A stretch of DNA of 64,000 nt from Hofstenia miamia (GCA_004352715.1 SCFE01000066.1:182072-246071), one strand, 5' to 3'. Positions 10,621-24,132 are shown, counted from the first letter of the stretch. The notes: generated by a model not told the origin, from the sequence alone. Program-made: numbers and translations.

Positions 10621-10761
10621 CTTCTGAAATGCCCAAAACTTTTTTGAGATATTCTATCAAGGTGATAATCCAGCAGTCAGTATTAACTAGCAAGTAATCT
10701 CCATCAACAGAAGGTTTTACATCTTTGACGTCTTCGCATAGGCCTCCTTCTAAAGTAGTTT
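10621..10761 (-). CDS. Isolated coding exon, possibly a CXorf65/C22orf15-like protein
   Basis: On the minus strand, a polypyrimidine-like stretch ending in AG at 10763-10762 is followed by a 141-base open exon. It closes with CAGAAG then GTAAGA, a strong donor at 10620. The exon enters in phase 2 and ends in phase 1. The encoded peptide contains the phrases GGLCEDVKDVKPSVDGDY and LLVNTDCW, followed by a Leu-rich helix ending EYLKKVLGISE. The phrase 'LVNTxC...L..YIKKK.G' is reminiscent of the small vertebrate-named family CXorf65/C22orf15; that comparison is from memory and weak. I could not find neighbouring exons on either side. Amino-acid quality and both splice signals argue for a real host exon. 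Confidence 0.5.
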
Positions 10762-13239
10762 CTTAATTGAAAGTATAAGAAATTGAAACCTGGTAAATAT
10801 ATTTTAATCAAATTGACATGAGATGATTTCGTTTTCACCATTAAGAGCTTAATAATGAATAGCAGATGTTTTTTATTTTAATTCAAATGAATTTAGAACT
10901 GGCAGGTGTTTGTCTCTTTGTAAGTTGATTTCCGTATTCCATTATTTGATTGAGAGATTTACAATAAGCGCTGCTTAATTAGAACTTGTAATTCATTAAA
11001 AGTGGGAAAAGGAAGGACATTTTCAGAAAAGGCTCTTAGTTCAGCTATCACCAACATACTTATATATGTGGAAAATATTTCAAATATTACTATTTCGACT
11101 AAATTCTAAATATTTAAATTATTTGATACAACGTATAGTAATAAACACACATTAAATTACACATTCATGTATGTTATCTTTTCGATCTCAGATAATCCCT
11201 CATTTTAAGTAAATATTCCCTTTTATTGGTTGTAGAATGTAGAGATGATCAATATAATTAAGAAATTTTAAAATTATACATCACTTACTGGCGGATTTAC
11301 ATTTTTCGTAAATATTTTATTTAGTAACAAATAACACTAAAACAAGTAATGAATTGCTGTTTTATTAAAGATATACTTGAAAAACCTAGTGTAACAAGTC
11401 AACAAAGTTTACACGCTAACTGCCATTTGTTTTATAAAATGTGAAGCAAACAGTTTTTTAATTACACGTGGATGTTATTCAATTACCCTGAAATGATTAA
11501 GAATAATATTGAAAGAGACACTTTTGATGTTAATTAACAACAAGTTTTAAGCACTCGAATGTATAAATGAGCAAGTCTCAAATTCTATCAAATCTTTGAA
11601 TCACTTAAAGTATTACTAGCCAAATCCATTCCTTCTTACAGCTGTTTGAATTATAGTGTTTGAATGATGAGATGATATAACAGAAATATATGGATAGAAA
11701 ATGTCAAATATAATATTTTTCGAAAATTTATTTGAAATTAATATTCACAATGAATAATAAACCAATACATATATCATTAAAATCATTTCTTAATTTCTGT
11801 TGGTGAGGAGTAAATCAGTGTGTTGAGTTGTATATAATATCCTATGCAGAATCATAGTGCTTCACGTGATAGGTAGCTATCATTATCTGAATAATACTGT
11901 GAAGTAACAATCAATTTCAAAATATAGAGCTATCTTATCATCATTAGTAATAATTGAATAAATGATATCCATTTAAAAACTGTAGTAATTGGTGTTGCTT
12001 ACAATTGAGTGAACATTTATCATCAATTTTCTTTAAAAAATATGATTTTTTAATTCTTGCATTTTTTAAGAATGTGATTGGGCGGAACATGAATTAACTT
12101 AGCAGTATGATTTTGGGGATTTGAGACTATTTCCAAACACATTAAGATATGACTAAAGAAGAAGTCAATTCGTTATTTTTACGTATATTAAGAGACTGTT
12201 AAGAAAATTTGAGGCTTTATTTCTAAGAATGTCATAAAATGTTTTTAGTGGAAATAAGCATAAATAATGATTTGATATGAACTAAATAAATTATTTCTAG
12301 TTAATTAAAAATTATATAACATATTTTTCAACGGGAAATTTCTATTAATTTTGTTATCAGAGAACATATATTGTAATTGATACCATGTCGTATGAATAGT
12401 ATTCTATGCCAAATTTTGTTTCGTAATAGTATAAACATCGTGTATTTTTAGTAATTGTTTTGAATGCTTTTAACATAGCTCCAGAAAATTTTTAGGTTTT
12501 TGGCGCAGTGTGGCAATTTAACTTAATAATTTTGAAGATCACGTAGAAAGGTTGTAACTGTTGTATTTTGAATGAAATTCAAGTAATGTCAATTATCGTA
12601 ATCCAAACGGTTGGGAAAATTCTTCTTTGATTGCTTTATATCTATTACAATAAGAAGAAGAAGAAGAAGAAAAAGAAGATGAAGAAACTATATTTTGTTC
12701 TAAATTTAAAAACATAAATAATGGTCACAGTACAAAAGTGCATCTAAAATATACATGCAAACTAATATATATATATATATATATATAGAATTTACAAGAA
12801 AATTTTAATTGCAGTTAAATCACGGTATTTCAATTTCTTTTAGTATTCAGCGTTAATAAATTTGAAATCTTTCCACTTATAACAGAACAATTCAGCCCTT
12901 TGCGATTTATATAATTGTGTTATTTTAATTTTTAAGGTTATTAGAGACCTGGCTTTCATATTTTATGAAGGCGATTCATTCAAAAGTCATATTGAGGTAT
13001 TAATATAGAAATTTTGCATTTGTTTTTTCTTCGATTTTGCTTGCCTTATAACTAAAGTGCGCTTGCCTTATAAATAAAATTCGCTTACTATGAAAATTTA
13101 GAGTTTTGAAAGTAAGGAAATTAGTTGAATTGTAAGAAGCAATTTTTTTGAGAATTTTGTAAAACGTATATATTCGAGCTAGTACTCGCTTGTCCTTGGA
13201 TAGCAACTCTCAGGTGCTTTATCAATTTGAAAATTCTAA
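10762..13239. other. Gene-free AT-rich stretch with microsatellites
   Basis: Contains an AAG-rich microsatellite at about 12652-12691 and a TA run at about 12764-12786. No coding motif, RNA gene or TIR seen. Confidence 0.45.
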
Positions 13240-14030
13240 ACAATGGAAAGGACCTGGGCTAGTTATTTCACAACATGCAACTGAAGTCCTAGTTAAACAT
13301 GGAGGAATTATAAGACGTGCACTTGTTTCAAAAATTCATGAGCTAAAGAAAAGCCTTTTCTCACAATGAAAATAAGGAAACAATTTCAGTTGATCTTAAT
13401 CGAAATCAAGTACCTCGAGATGATGTTGGAATCGACGATGACGACTCTTGTTGTGAGCAGACTGAATCATGGAAAATTGCACGAATGGTAATTTACCACA
13501 TTAGCCATCGAAAAGTCGTTCCGTCCCGAAAGGTATGATGACTATAGGGTGAATTATAGTGATACGCTTGCAATTTCTGCTGCTAAAGAAAATGAGTTAT
13601 CAAATTGGGTAGCCAACGGAGTTTGCGCATAATGTATTCTAGACGAAAAGAGTTTGAAAAAACTAAATGTTATTTCAACTAAATGGATAATAACCGACAA
13701 AACTGACGATGTTGAAGAGAGAAAATGTAATGCAAAATTGGTTGCTCCGGGTTTTAAGGATATCAATCGGGACCCGAAACCTTCTCGCGCATCGTTTCAA
13801 AACTTATAATGCGATTACTCTTGTCATTATCGAGTCTTATGAAGTTGAATATTTACAAAATGAACATTGTGGCAGCATTTTTACAAGGAGACAATCTCAA
13901 TAAGGAGTTATATAATAAATCCTGTTGGAATTTTCCATTGGAAAGAGGTAATATTTTAATGGACTTCAACACATACATATTTCACCACAATAGGGAAGAA
14001 CAGTTTCGCATAAATGTGTCTAAACCTAAG
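13240..14030 (+). pseudogene. Ty1/copia-type retrotransposon pol fragment, decayed
   Basis: Read across frames on the plus strand. At 13240 the phrase QWKGPGLVISQ...VLVKHGG matches the C-terminal end of a copia-type integrase. From about 13555 the phrases NELSNWVANGVC, ISTKWIITDK and NAKLVAPGF match the start of copia reverse transcriptase (usual motif KARLVARGF). At about 13860 the phrase AAFLQGDNLNKELY matches the catalytic-region motif (usually AFLQG...R.VY). Order and spacing fit copia integrase followed by RT. Several stops and frame changes break it. No LTRs were identified. Confidence 0.75.
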
Positions 14031-14060
14031 GGTGAACAAAACGGTTTGTGAATACTTAAA

Positions 14061-15132
14061 CGCACAATGGTTTCATCTAGGGTTAACTACAAGGGGGTAG
14101 TTATTGAGTGAAATGTTTGCAATATAAAAGGTCTTGTTGTCAATATTCCCACTCAACTTCACAAATCAATTTTCGCAAAATCTAAGACACTATACCGTAA
14201 AGAAATTATTATTAAATCATATGATTACACTCTGCTTTGTTGAAATTTTAAAACATTTTTCTCCAAGCCTATTAAGATACCAAAATATTTGTAATAATTG
14301 CTTGTCTAGACATGCAATATTAGTAAAAAATTAATAAGCCTCGATTTTAGCGGCTCTGTACTAGTATTTAAATGCCTTAATAATAAACCTTAGCGAGTAA
14401 AATTAAATTGGTTGTCAATTAATAGTGGTGGATACTAGAACCACTGCTGCTAAATATTTACCGGCATTAAGGAAAACGTCGAAAACGAAATAACCTAGCA
14501 AGTTGATAATAGCTCAATTTACTATCGCAGTAAACCCTTAGGTGAAAATATCAAAGGTTATCTATCAAATTTAATGAAACTAGGCATTTCCATTGTGTCT
14601 TTACACGAAAAAATTTTGCATGATCTAAGCTTTTTAAAAATGTTTGCTATTAATGATTTAATCTATGTAAATATTCACACAAAAACATATACATTAAGTC
14701 TGTGTGGGTACATACAGTATCCAAGTGAGCCACTTTTACCAGCCTGTACTTGCGCATACTAATTTAACTGATACGATTGAAAAAAAACTGGTAAAACACG
14801 GGTAAAATGCAGAAAGACAAATGTATGAAATTAGACATTATCAAAATTTATGAGCAATTTTCTTGCACGACATAACTGAAAATTAAAATATAATTTATGA
14901 TGTACTGTTATAGTGTCACCACTATTGCTGCTAGAGTTTCTTTGGTTCTGAATTTGTCTAATGTAACGGAAATACATAACCGCATGTTTTGATTAACAAT
15001 CTGCGCTTAGGACTAAAGTCTTACAATCATAATCCAGTGACTAACAAGAGCTTTTAAATAACTAATTTTTCAAATTTTGGTTATGTTCGGGGACACAAAT
15101 GAAACTTTCTTCATTTAAAATATAAAATAGGC
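14061..15132. other. Gene-free stretch
   Basis: Possibly further degraded copia sequence near the left edge. Ends at the target-site duplication AGGC (15129-15132) of the next element. Confidence 0.4.
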
Positions 15133-17459
15133 CACGATGTGTCAGAACGGACGAAAAAACTCAAAAAATATATCATCGCTGGAATAAAGTTTTTTTAGTT
15201 TTAGGATGTCTCCACATTACAAAAAGGCGAAAAGGAAAAAAATTCAATGACCAGTTTTTTGTAATAGGCCATTTTTCAAAATGGCGTCAAAATTGCGATA
15301 TTTCGATACATTTCACTGAGTCACACGCTTTCTACTCTACACAGAGGCTTCTAAATATCACAATTATACACAGGAATTGCAGAAATTGATTCAAAATTTG
15401 TCTTTTTTTGGCTTTTAATATTTGGATTATTGTTTCGTAAGTAGTATGATATGGATAATTTAGGAAAATTTATATTCAAGAATAAAAAAATGACGTTCAT
15501 ATCGAAATATTGTTATGATATATTTTGTATAATGTATGTTTATATAGACAATGTCGAGCCTTCTTGTTGCCTTAACTATTTATTGGATTTAAAGTCTAAA
15601 TTGACAAGTATCACTTTATAAGGTCAATTAACAGTAGCCTAGCCGTATCGGTGTAGATAATGCCCAGGTTCAAAAACGGTTATCAATCTATTCCTCAAAG
15701 ACAGTTTACTTAGCTATTCTTTCAATTTGTATTTATAAGTAGAGGCGCACCTACTCTATAACTTAATAATGCTTCACTAGTGCTTAGAGTTTTCTTTGTA
15801 ATCTTAGTTACTTGTACAATTTTCCATATAATAAAAAACTGTTTTTGTATACTAAAAATCTCATTACAAATATTGAACGAATATAAGAATAACATTAACG
15901 CAGTAGCCTACAATTATGAAATACATGAAAATCAAAGATGCTGGCTGTTATATCGAGTCCAGTAAGCAACTTCGGTAGAATGGATGATCAGTCAAATTCA
16001 CTCGGTAATTGTTCCACATAGATAAAAAATCATGATGAATGCTTTCACTAGTTTGCTCACTGATCGCTGCAAGTCCACTGCTCTTCATGTCACAAAAATC
16101 AGAAACGTGAAAAAATATTGCGTGGATTTTTGGGGTGATAGGAGCATTTTTCAAATGAAGATAGCTTCTCATGAAGCTTCGTATGTGTTTTTTGTAATCT
16201 TGTGACAGATGCCATCCAAAACACGCATTGAAAACTATATTCAAACAACGAAGTGTTTCAACAAAGGTAAACAATTCAATGGACAGATTGATTGTAAAAT
16301 ATCAACATTAGTCAATAGCTTCTTCGTAGCATTTCCAGAAAACGCACCGTCATGTCGGTCGCTGCTCTTTTTGAACGTGCAATATTTTCAGCCATTTGTC
16401 ACTTTCAGGCCAAACTGAAGTCATAGTATTAAATATGGACAGGAACGCACCAGTCACCAGATGGAGTTCCGGTGGAGGGATTTCTCAAGAACCAGTGTTC
16501 CATCGATATCACCCTTGATAACGGAGGGTGTATCACATTACCCTGCTTTTTAGCAACTTTTTTATCTCCCCCAGAACTCTAAAATGACCAAACTTTAATC
16601 GTATGTCTCCAAATGTTCTGCTTTCTCCTCGTTCACTCAGGTGATGTCTGTCACTGTTGCATCAAGCACACAGATGAAGGCTTCCGTGCGCCATTAATCC
16701 TGTAAGAATATTACAGAGTTTCATATCGGTTGCGATGGTAAATGGCATGTCAATCTTGTTAACACCAACAGTCGTCCAAATGTTCATAATGTTCATATAA
16801 CATTCCGGAACATCAGGGACAATACCAATTATGAATGCACTTTTCATTCCAGAATCATCAAATCGACTTTTCGAGGTCGACGAAGGATTAAACAAAGAAA
16901 GGTTCACTTTTACAAAGCCTCCACCACCGTCGATGCCAATTCGAACATGACTAGAAATATCTAATTGTCTTGTCTCTCTGATATAATCAATCAGGAGCTT
17001 TAAATCTCTGCAATAAACAAAGGGTCTTGTGATTTTTTCGTGATTCGACGTTGATGTATAAAACGTAGACTCTGCTTCAAAAAAAGTCAAGTTTGTGGTT
17101 TTTTTCATACAACATGTCTTTCAAATATGGTTCACCAGCATTTCTAGACTTCGTTGTTTTTCGTATATTTTCGGCCAAATGTAAAGTTGCACGCGTGGAA
17201 AGCTTCAAATCATTTTGAATAACAGACATGTCACCACTTGACAGTACGAATTTCGACGACATTGGCTGAGTAGAAAGCGAGTGACTCAGTGAAATGTATC
17301 GAAATATTGCAATTTTGAAAAATGGCCTATTACAAAAAACTGGTAATTGAATTTTTTTTCTTTTTTGCATTTTTGTAATGGAGACATCCTAAAACTAAAA
17401 AACTTTATTCCGGCGGTGATATATTTTTTGAATTTTTTCGTCCGTTCTGACACACCGTG
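15133..17459 (-). mobile_element. TIR element of unassigned family, about 2.3 kb, with 4-bp target duplication
   Basis: Inverted terminal repeats of about 150-160 bp: 15133-15295 pairs with 17310-17459. The tips read CACGATGTGTCAGAACGG (left) and CACGGTGTGTCAGAACGG (right, reverse-complemented). AGGC directly abuts both tips (15129-15132 and 17460-17463), a clean candidate 4-bp target-site duplication. A transposase-like pseudogene fills the interior on the minus strand. The first seven bases, CACGATG, are close to the heptamer start of Transib/RAG ends. However, that group makes 5-bp duplications and the internal protein does not look like Transib, so I leave the superfamily open. Confidence 0.8.
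15948..17370 (-). pseudogene. Transposase-like protein of unassigned TIR element, broken
   Basis: Read on the minus strand from about 17370 in several pieces. Conserved-looking phrases in order are RIGIDGGGGFVKVNLSLF, SAFIIGIVPDVPECYMN, FTIATDMKLCNILTGLM, PPPELHLVTGAFLSIFN, WPESDKWLK, FNACFGWHLSQDY, and ITPKIHAIFFHVSDFCDM then SEQTSESIHHDF. I recognise these as a family of uncharacterised proteins repeated in hydrozoan and insect genomes. The invariant Asp and His residues in GIDGGGG, IATDMKL and SIHHDF could be catalytic. Their position inside TIRs makes a transposase the best reading. Stops in the middle (about 16275-16660) and frame changes show it is inactive. The C-terminal piece is the open frame at 16274-15948. 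Confidence 0.65.
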
Positions 17460-17463
17460 AGGC

Positions 17464-18299
17464 GCTCATAAGTGATTTTGGAAAAAAATTTGAATGACTA
17501 GTAATTTAGTGTTTGCAATTTCTGTCTGAAAAAGAGGCATGTTAAACATGAAAAATGCAACGTCATATTTTTTAGCATATTAATTTTGAAATATTGATTT
17601 ATACCTAGATATTTTTAAAGGTTTTCAAGAGGTAGCTACACAATCATTGAGGATTCATGAAACTTCTTTCAAATTTAAGAAAGAAACACCATCCTCCAAC
17701 TATATCGGGCCAACTTTTCAAAATATTTTTAACATTCAGGAATTATATTTTAAGATCCCAAGATCAGAGCACAGATTAAACAGCATTATGTCCTAAGAAT
17801 TTATTTATTACTTGTTATTATTTATTGGCCTGCTATAGAAGAATATTTTTCATAAGTTTTCTAAGTACACTTCAAGAATCATGTCGTTCAATAACAAGGA
17901 ATTTCTTAGTTTATAAAGTGCTGAAGTGTAGTGTTTATAAGTAGAATTGACAACGAATTTCCTTAAACGCATTTAATTTAAAATCATTGCGATGTTGATT
18001 TTGTAAACTACTTAATTGAATTTTGGATGTTAAAGTTCAATAGGTAGACACCCTCAGTGCATTAGATTATTCATAATAATCGTATTTTAATGTAACCAAA
18101 CTACTTTAAAATATCTTGTAAATTAATCAAATCAGTACTTTTGAGCAATGGTATTTATATAAAAACCAACATTTAGTGAATTGAATTATTCGTAATTTTT
18201 ATTTGTTTACTCATTATTCAATGATTTATCTGTGCATTTTTTAATTGTATTTACATTGTTTATGCCACTGTGTTAACTGCACTTATATATTTAAAACTA
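17464..18299. other. Gene-free stretch downstream of AHCY
   Basis: AT-rich, no coding signal. It lies 3' of the AHCY stop codon and may include further 3' UTR. Confidence 0.4.
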
Positions 18300-18724
18300 G
18301 TGCAAGGTATAAAATTATTAATTTACATATTTAAAACAAATTTTGTTTATAACAGAATAAGATTTGTTGTAAACGAAAAACTAAGAATATTAACCTGCCT
18401 GTAAACTAGAAATGAAAGTAAAAGTTTAATGAAAGTGTTTGATTAATCAAAGCAGTCACGATGTATTTTAATACAAACACTACAAAATTACAAAATAAAT
18501 TNNNNNNNNNNNNNNNNNNNNNGTGCAAGGTATAAAATTATTAATTTACATATTTAAAACAAATTTTGTTTATAACAGAATAAGATTTGTTGTAAACGAA
18601 AAACTAAGAATATTAACCTGCCTGTAAACTAGAAATGAAAGTAAAAGTTTAATGAAAGTGTTTGATTAATCAAAGCAGTCACGATGTATTTTAATACAAA
18701 CACTACAAAATTACAAAATAAATT
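18300..18724. repeat. 202-bp direct duplication around a 21-N gap
   Basis: 18300-18501 is repeated at 18523-18724, separated only by N at 18502-18522. No difference is visible to me. This is AHCY 3' UTR and flank duplicated across a gap, most likely an unmerged contig overlap and not a genomic duplication. Confidence 0.9.
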
Positions 18725-21700
18725 AATATCTGTAATGGTCAGGCTTGTAGGGACCATCTTGTTCAACACCTAAGTACTCGGCTTGGCCAGCTGAAAGCTT
18801 TGTGAGTTTGACTCCAATTCTGTCTAAATGTGCACGAGCGACCTCTTCATCCAATTTTTTAGGTAGCCTGGTAACACCCATGGGATACGGACCATCGTGA
18901 GTCCAAATTTCAATCTGAGCCAAGATTTGATTTGTGAATGAGTTGCTCATCACGAAACTGGGATGACCAACAGCGCAACCTAAATTTACCAAACGTCCTT
19001 CAGCCAAAACAATTAGACGGCGGCCATTACTTAATGTGAATAAATCAACCTAAGCATATAACTGAAATCATTGTTTTAGACATGACGGTTAGTTAATAGT
19101 TACATTATTTTGAAATACTAGAAATAATAAAATATCAGAAGAAATAACATCAAATTTTATTGTCGTTCTGTTATCGAACTTCGTGTAGCAATCTCTTTAT
19201 AAAATTTGTTGTTCTACGATTTCGATATTTATAACTCGTTCTTTTTCTCTTGAAATTTCCAATTCTCGTTCTTCGGATAAAGTTACTTCACAAGGCTACC
19301 TCAGCCAAGATGATTCTTCTAGCTATTTCTATCATATGCCCCCATAACTTTAATGTGTAGTTTATTTTTACTTCTGCAAATGTTCTTGTTTCGTCTAACT
19401 GTTGTTTTAGATCTTATTAGTTGGTTAAACCCTTACCGTATTATTACTATAACATTCAAAATTTATTCGAAAATTCGCAAAAAATGGATTAAATTGCCGA
19501 AAAAGAAGATAAGAATAAATGCAATCATTTCAAATACGGTTGAAATTTAACACCGAATACAAAACTAGTGTAAAAATGTTTGAACACATACCTGTGGTTT
19601 AATGTTGGACTTCCGTGCATTTTTATTAAGATATGAAATCTCAATTTCACAATCAAAGTGACCAATGTTACATACAATTGCATAATCCCTCATCCTAAGA
19701 AAATGTTTATCTGTAATAATGTCCTTGCAGCCAGATGCAGTAACAAATATATCAACCTGCTCAACAACTTCATCCAATGTAGTGACCTATAAAATATAAA
19801 CAACTCGAAAAAAACCAAGTCCCTTTACCTGGTAGCCTTCCATTGCAGCTTGCAGTGCGTTAATTGGGTCCACCTCAGCAATAATAACTCGACATCCATA
19901 AGATTTAAGTGATTGACAGCAGCCCTTCCCAACGTCTCCATAACCTGCAACAAATGCAACCTTGCCTAAAAACGTATATTTATAAATTGACTTTGAAATA
20001 CAAAATTTACTCAATAGGCCTTTCAATATTTCCCTAAGTTTTAATAAAACTGCATGAAATTTGGCATTCGTATAAAACATTTTAGTAACTTAAGGAAGCA
20101 ATAGTTCATTACACTAGTCTTCATTAGTATTATTTCATTGTCGATAACAATGATGCGATTGTTGACAATAAGTGTACATAATCACATTTCATTTTCTGAT
20201 TGAGCTGTAGCACGCTATGAATTGTGGAATTTAGTAAAGCAAAGATAATCGTATTTAGCGAGTGGAGGAAGTGAAAAGAGAACATCAGTGAATCACATTG
20301 AAAACCAAATCCGCATTTAAAAGTTATCGAATCCGCATATTGTAATTAAAGTGCACATCAATATCACCATAAGTTGAATCAATAATGAACAAAAATAAAT
20401 TTCATATAAAACCAAGTTCCATATATATGCCTACCTTATTGTATATGTAGCAAAGCTTCAGATTTGATAAAATTGCAAAAATTACAGCTAATATTTAATA
20501 ATTAGCTAATTTTCATACACTCTGTACATTAACCAAAAGACATTTTGTTCTAAATGAAAAATCAAGTTCCAAAGTCTTCATTATGCAAAATAATATTGTT
20601 TACTTAATCTTATCCGAGCTTTAAGTTGACATAACGCTAAACATGTAGAAGCTATTACACAATGACAACCATTTATTAACATATCTAAGTCAGTTGAGCT
20701 AAGATAATTACCTGCTAACATTACACCAGTGGCTCTTTTGATACCATCAACAAGAGATTCTCTGCATCCATACATATTATCGAATTTTGACTTAGTTACT
20801 GAATCGTTAACATTTATTGCAGGTATTTTAAGCGTGCCTTCTTTTAACATTCTTGCGAGTGCATGAACACCGGTGGTGGTTTCCTCTGTAAGCCCTTTAA
20901 TTCCACTAACCAATTCAGGATGCTTATTATGAACAAGGGCAGTTAAATCTCCGCCATCATCCAGAATCATATTTAATGGTTTCCCGTCCTAATAATAAAC
21001 AATTAATACTCAGCAAAATTAATGGGATAATTATGATAAAATTCATATATGTTTTGAACATGAGACAAAGGTAAAGCTCGTTTGAGGTGCTGAAGTTTAA
21101 AATTGCATTTAATTTTGGCTTTCTATGTATGATACAACGAAAATAACTTAAAGAAGACCCAGTATTTTTCGCACAGTTCAACTTATCAATTTTGAGGCGT
21201 TTCCAAGCCGAACTCAGCAACTTCCGGTAGAAATATGGCATCAACACACCATAAATTCAAAATTTCCAGCCAGTGCCAGAATGAAATTAATGCAAAAAAC
21301 AAAGTGGATGGAATTTCCCCAGCGAGTAAAACATTTGATCAAAAAGATATAATCATAAAATACATTAACAGTGTATCTTATTGCATTCACATGACCAACC
21401 TTTTCTTCATACTATAATGTACAGAAAAATGTTTCATTGAGAAATCACTCAAAACAGAGAATATATATACTTCATAAATTATTCTAGTTGCTATATGCTA
21501 GAGAAAAGCAAATATTGAAGCAGTAAACTCTGGGTCAATTTTGTCGGTAAATTTGATTGTCGAAAAAGTTAACGATTCTTTTCCGAGCTTCCAAAACGTT
21601 GATCAGGAATCTATTCATTGGTCACATTGATAATACTGTAATGTGATTTGACAACCAATATTATATTATATCAAAAAATGTGGGGTTCAGAATGTGCAAG

Positions 21701-22571
21701 AACGCCACGCATGGTCTTGAGCAAAATTATTCAAATAAACCAAATAAAATAGTTCACGTCAATTGTACCAGTTTTGTCTAACATGCAGTGAATTTCTGAA
21801 AGCAATAGGCTTAGCATTATCTTTTTCACAAAATTCCAAGGAACAATGGAAGTTGATCTTCAAAAAAGCTACTTTTATGATTATATTGCAATAACATATT
21901 TTTGAAAATATTTGTGTATGCCTAGTGAACATGTTTGACTCAGTATACAGTGTGCCTATAGTATTTTTTTCAGACAATATATCATATATCCTGATAAAAT
22001 TTCTTAGTGAAAATTAGGCATGAGATTCACTAAGTTCCCAAATTGAGCCTCTTTCTTAGAGTGCTTTTCATGAAAATGAATATTGATACAAAAATATTAA
22101 ATAAACCGTTAGTTGTTGAAATAAAACTTAATTACATTATATAAATTAAGTTCAGATTTTATTTGTGTGGAACTACTTTCAATTTAGTGAATTAAACTGC
22201 AATTTACTTACTGGAAAAATTAGCGTTTGTTCAATGCACCAAATGTATTCTTCATCAGTCTCTCCTTTCCAAGCATAAACGGGAACTCCGGCTTTTGCAA
22301 TAGCGGCGGCAGCATGATCTTGAGTAGAAAATATATTGCAACTCGACCATTGCACTTCAGCTCCAAGTTCAATAAGGGTTTCAATTAAAACTGCAGTTTG
22401 TAATGTCATGTGCAAACAGCCTGCTACCCTTGCTCCCTTCAGAATTTTTTGAGGACCATACTTTTGGCGCATCTTCATCAAACCTGGCATTTCGGATTCT
22501 TGTATAGTGATTTCTTTACGACCCCATTCGGCAAGAGATATGTCTGCTACTTTATATGCTGGCTTAGACAT
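18723..22571 (-). CDS. AHCY: S-adenosylhomocysteine hydrolase (adenosylhomocysteinase), complete, five coding exons
   Basis: Cytosolic enzyme that reversibly splits S-adenosylhomocysteine into adenosine and homocysteine, relieving product inhibition of methyltransferases; NAD is bound tightly as cofactor. Exons on the minus strand: 22571-22212, 20988-20712, 19965-19829, 19786-19592, 19049-18723. All introns are GT-AG and the joined length is 1296 bases (431 residues plus stop), matching the usual about 432. Start is ATG at 22571 ([19 protein letters not shown]); an upstream in-frame GTG at 22586 is not a plausible start. Visible motifs: AGCLHMT (substrate His), [31 protein letters not shown] (catalytic Lys), the NAD-binding [15 protein letters not shown], and the conserved C-terminus PDHYRY. 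Its 3' flank is duplicated across a gap at 18502-18522. No lesion; a functional host gene. Confidence 0.98.
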
Positions 22572-24132
22572 TGAAGAAGAAAGCACAACTAAACTAAACT
22601 TGACTTAGATAAGTGTAAAAGTGAATTCTTAATTTAAAAAATATATAACATCGCTAGTTGGCGTAATCATAAAAAACTGCTTGTTGGCTATTTGCTTCAT
22701 TAAAACTGCCATAAGGGCAGACATATTTTAATACAAAATGCAATGAGATATACGAAATTAATACTGGCAGTGGCAGTCATCTTAGTTATATTTCAATTGA
22801 ATTTCGCATTGTAATTGCAAAGATATTTTGAAAAGTATTATTATTATGTAAAGCAGTCAATAATAGAGTTTAAACATTTGTATTTGACAACATAACTTTA
22901 TGCTGAATAGCCAAAATTACTAAAAGTCGTGTCGACATCGACGGCTAAAACTTGAGATTTAAAAAGTAATAATAATAACTATGGCGGTTTTTTAATTAAC
23001 CTAATAATGAAAAAATTGACTTTAGTATCTAAAAATATTTCATTTTATTGACAATGAAGGTTTTTTGAAATAAACACCGGTACTACTGCTGTTAGAAATC
23101 CATGCATACATTTTCACGATAACACTTAGCATATGAGATTCCTTAATTAACCGTTTAATATTATAAGAACATTCAACGCATGTAGGTGTATAGATTTGAA
23201 ATTTCTCTAAACAATTTTATGTGGATACACTTAAAAATGTTAATTTAAATAATAGTGTATCCTTTTAAGATTTTTTTTGCAGTTTTGCCAAATATTATTA
23301 AAAGAATGTCATAACCTAAAGAAGTATTCGGGATTTCAAGGTTTAAGCTTTTAATGTGATTCTTTAGATGGGAAATGGATTCGAATTTAGTTTATTGCGA
23401 TCCTAATGGAAAATTAGTTAGTCTTTCCGATTCATTTAGTAAGTTTGCTTCAATGTTATTTAAAACTCATATTAACTGTTCATAGCATACTGAGATCAAT
23501 ACCAAATATCTGAACTGAATTAAAATAATTTTCTCAATCTATGACAAATATGTGTTAATGTTTTATACGTTTTGCACAAGAAAAAATTAAGAATTTAATG
23601 CATCTTTGCATCATTTTTAGGTAATACTAAATTAACAATCATAAGCTACAATGTATAATTTTGAAGTATACATAAACGTGTACAGATATACATGTATATG
23701 ATCAAATATATATTCAATGTCTAGAGAATTTTTGTATCCGAATATTGAAAAAGTTAATTGAAAAAGCAATCGTAATTTCTTCACTAGTACGCAGTGATAA
23801 TCCACTCTCCAATTAAAGTGCGCATCGACAAAGTTTATACATACCATTCTTTAAACGGCATAGCTCCATTCCTAATCGTATTTTAATAATGTGATTTCAT
23901 TAATTTAGATAGTTTTTTGAGCGATTAAGATAGACAGTCAACGCGAGGAAGTTATTACGTACCATTGCCTTGCATTAAAATTAAAGCATAAATCATTTCA
24001 ATTTATCAGCGAATTTTATAGCATAGTTCGAGAATACGTATTTTATTATTTTATTCAGTTTGAAAATTTTGCAAATTTTATAATTCAAGAAAGTACTAAT
24101 AAATTGTTTCAATATAAGCCAAAAAGAGATAC
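22572..24132. other. Gene-free stretch upstream of AHCY
   Basis: Should hold the AHCY promoter and 5' UTR, but I see no defined promoter element. The sequence before the ATG is pyrimidine-rich (GCTTTCTTCTTCA). Confidence 0.4.

Noticed and set aside
15133-17459. Transib/RAG-type element, because the ends start CACGATG
   Set aside because: The apparent duplication is 4 bp, not 5, and the internal protein lacks the Transib phrases I would expect.
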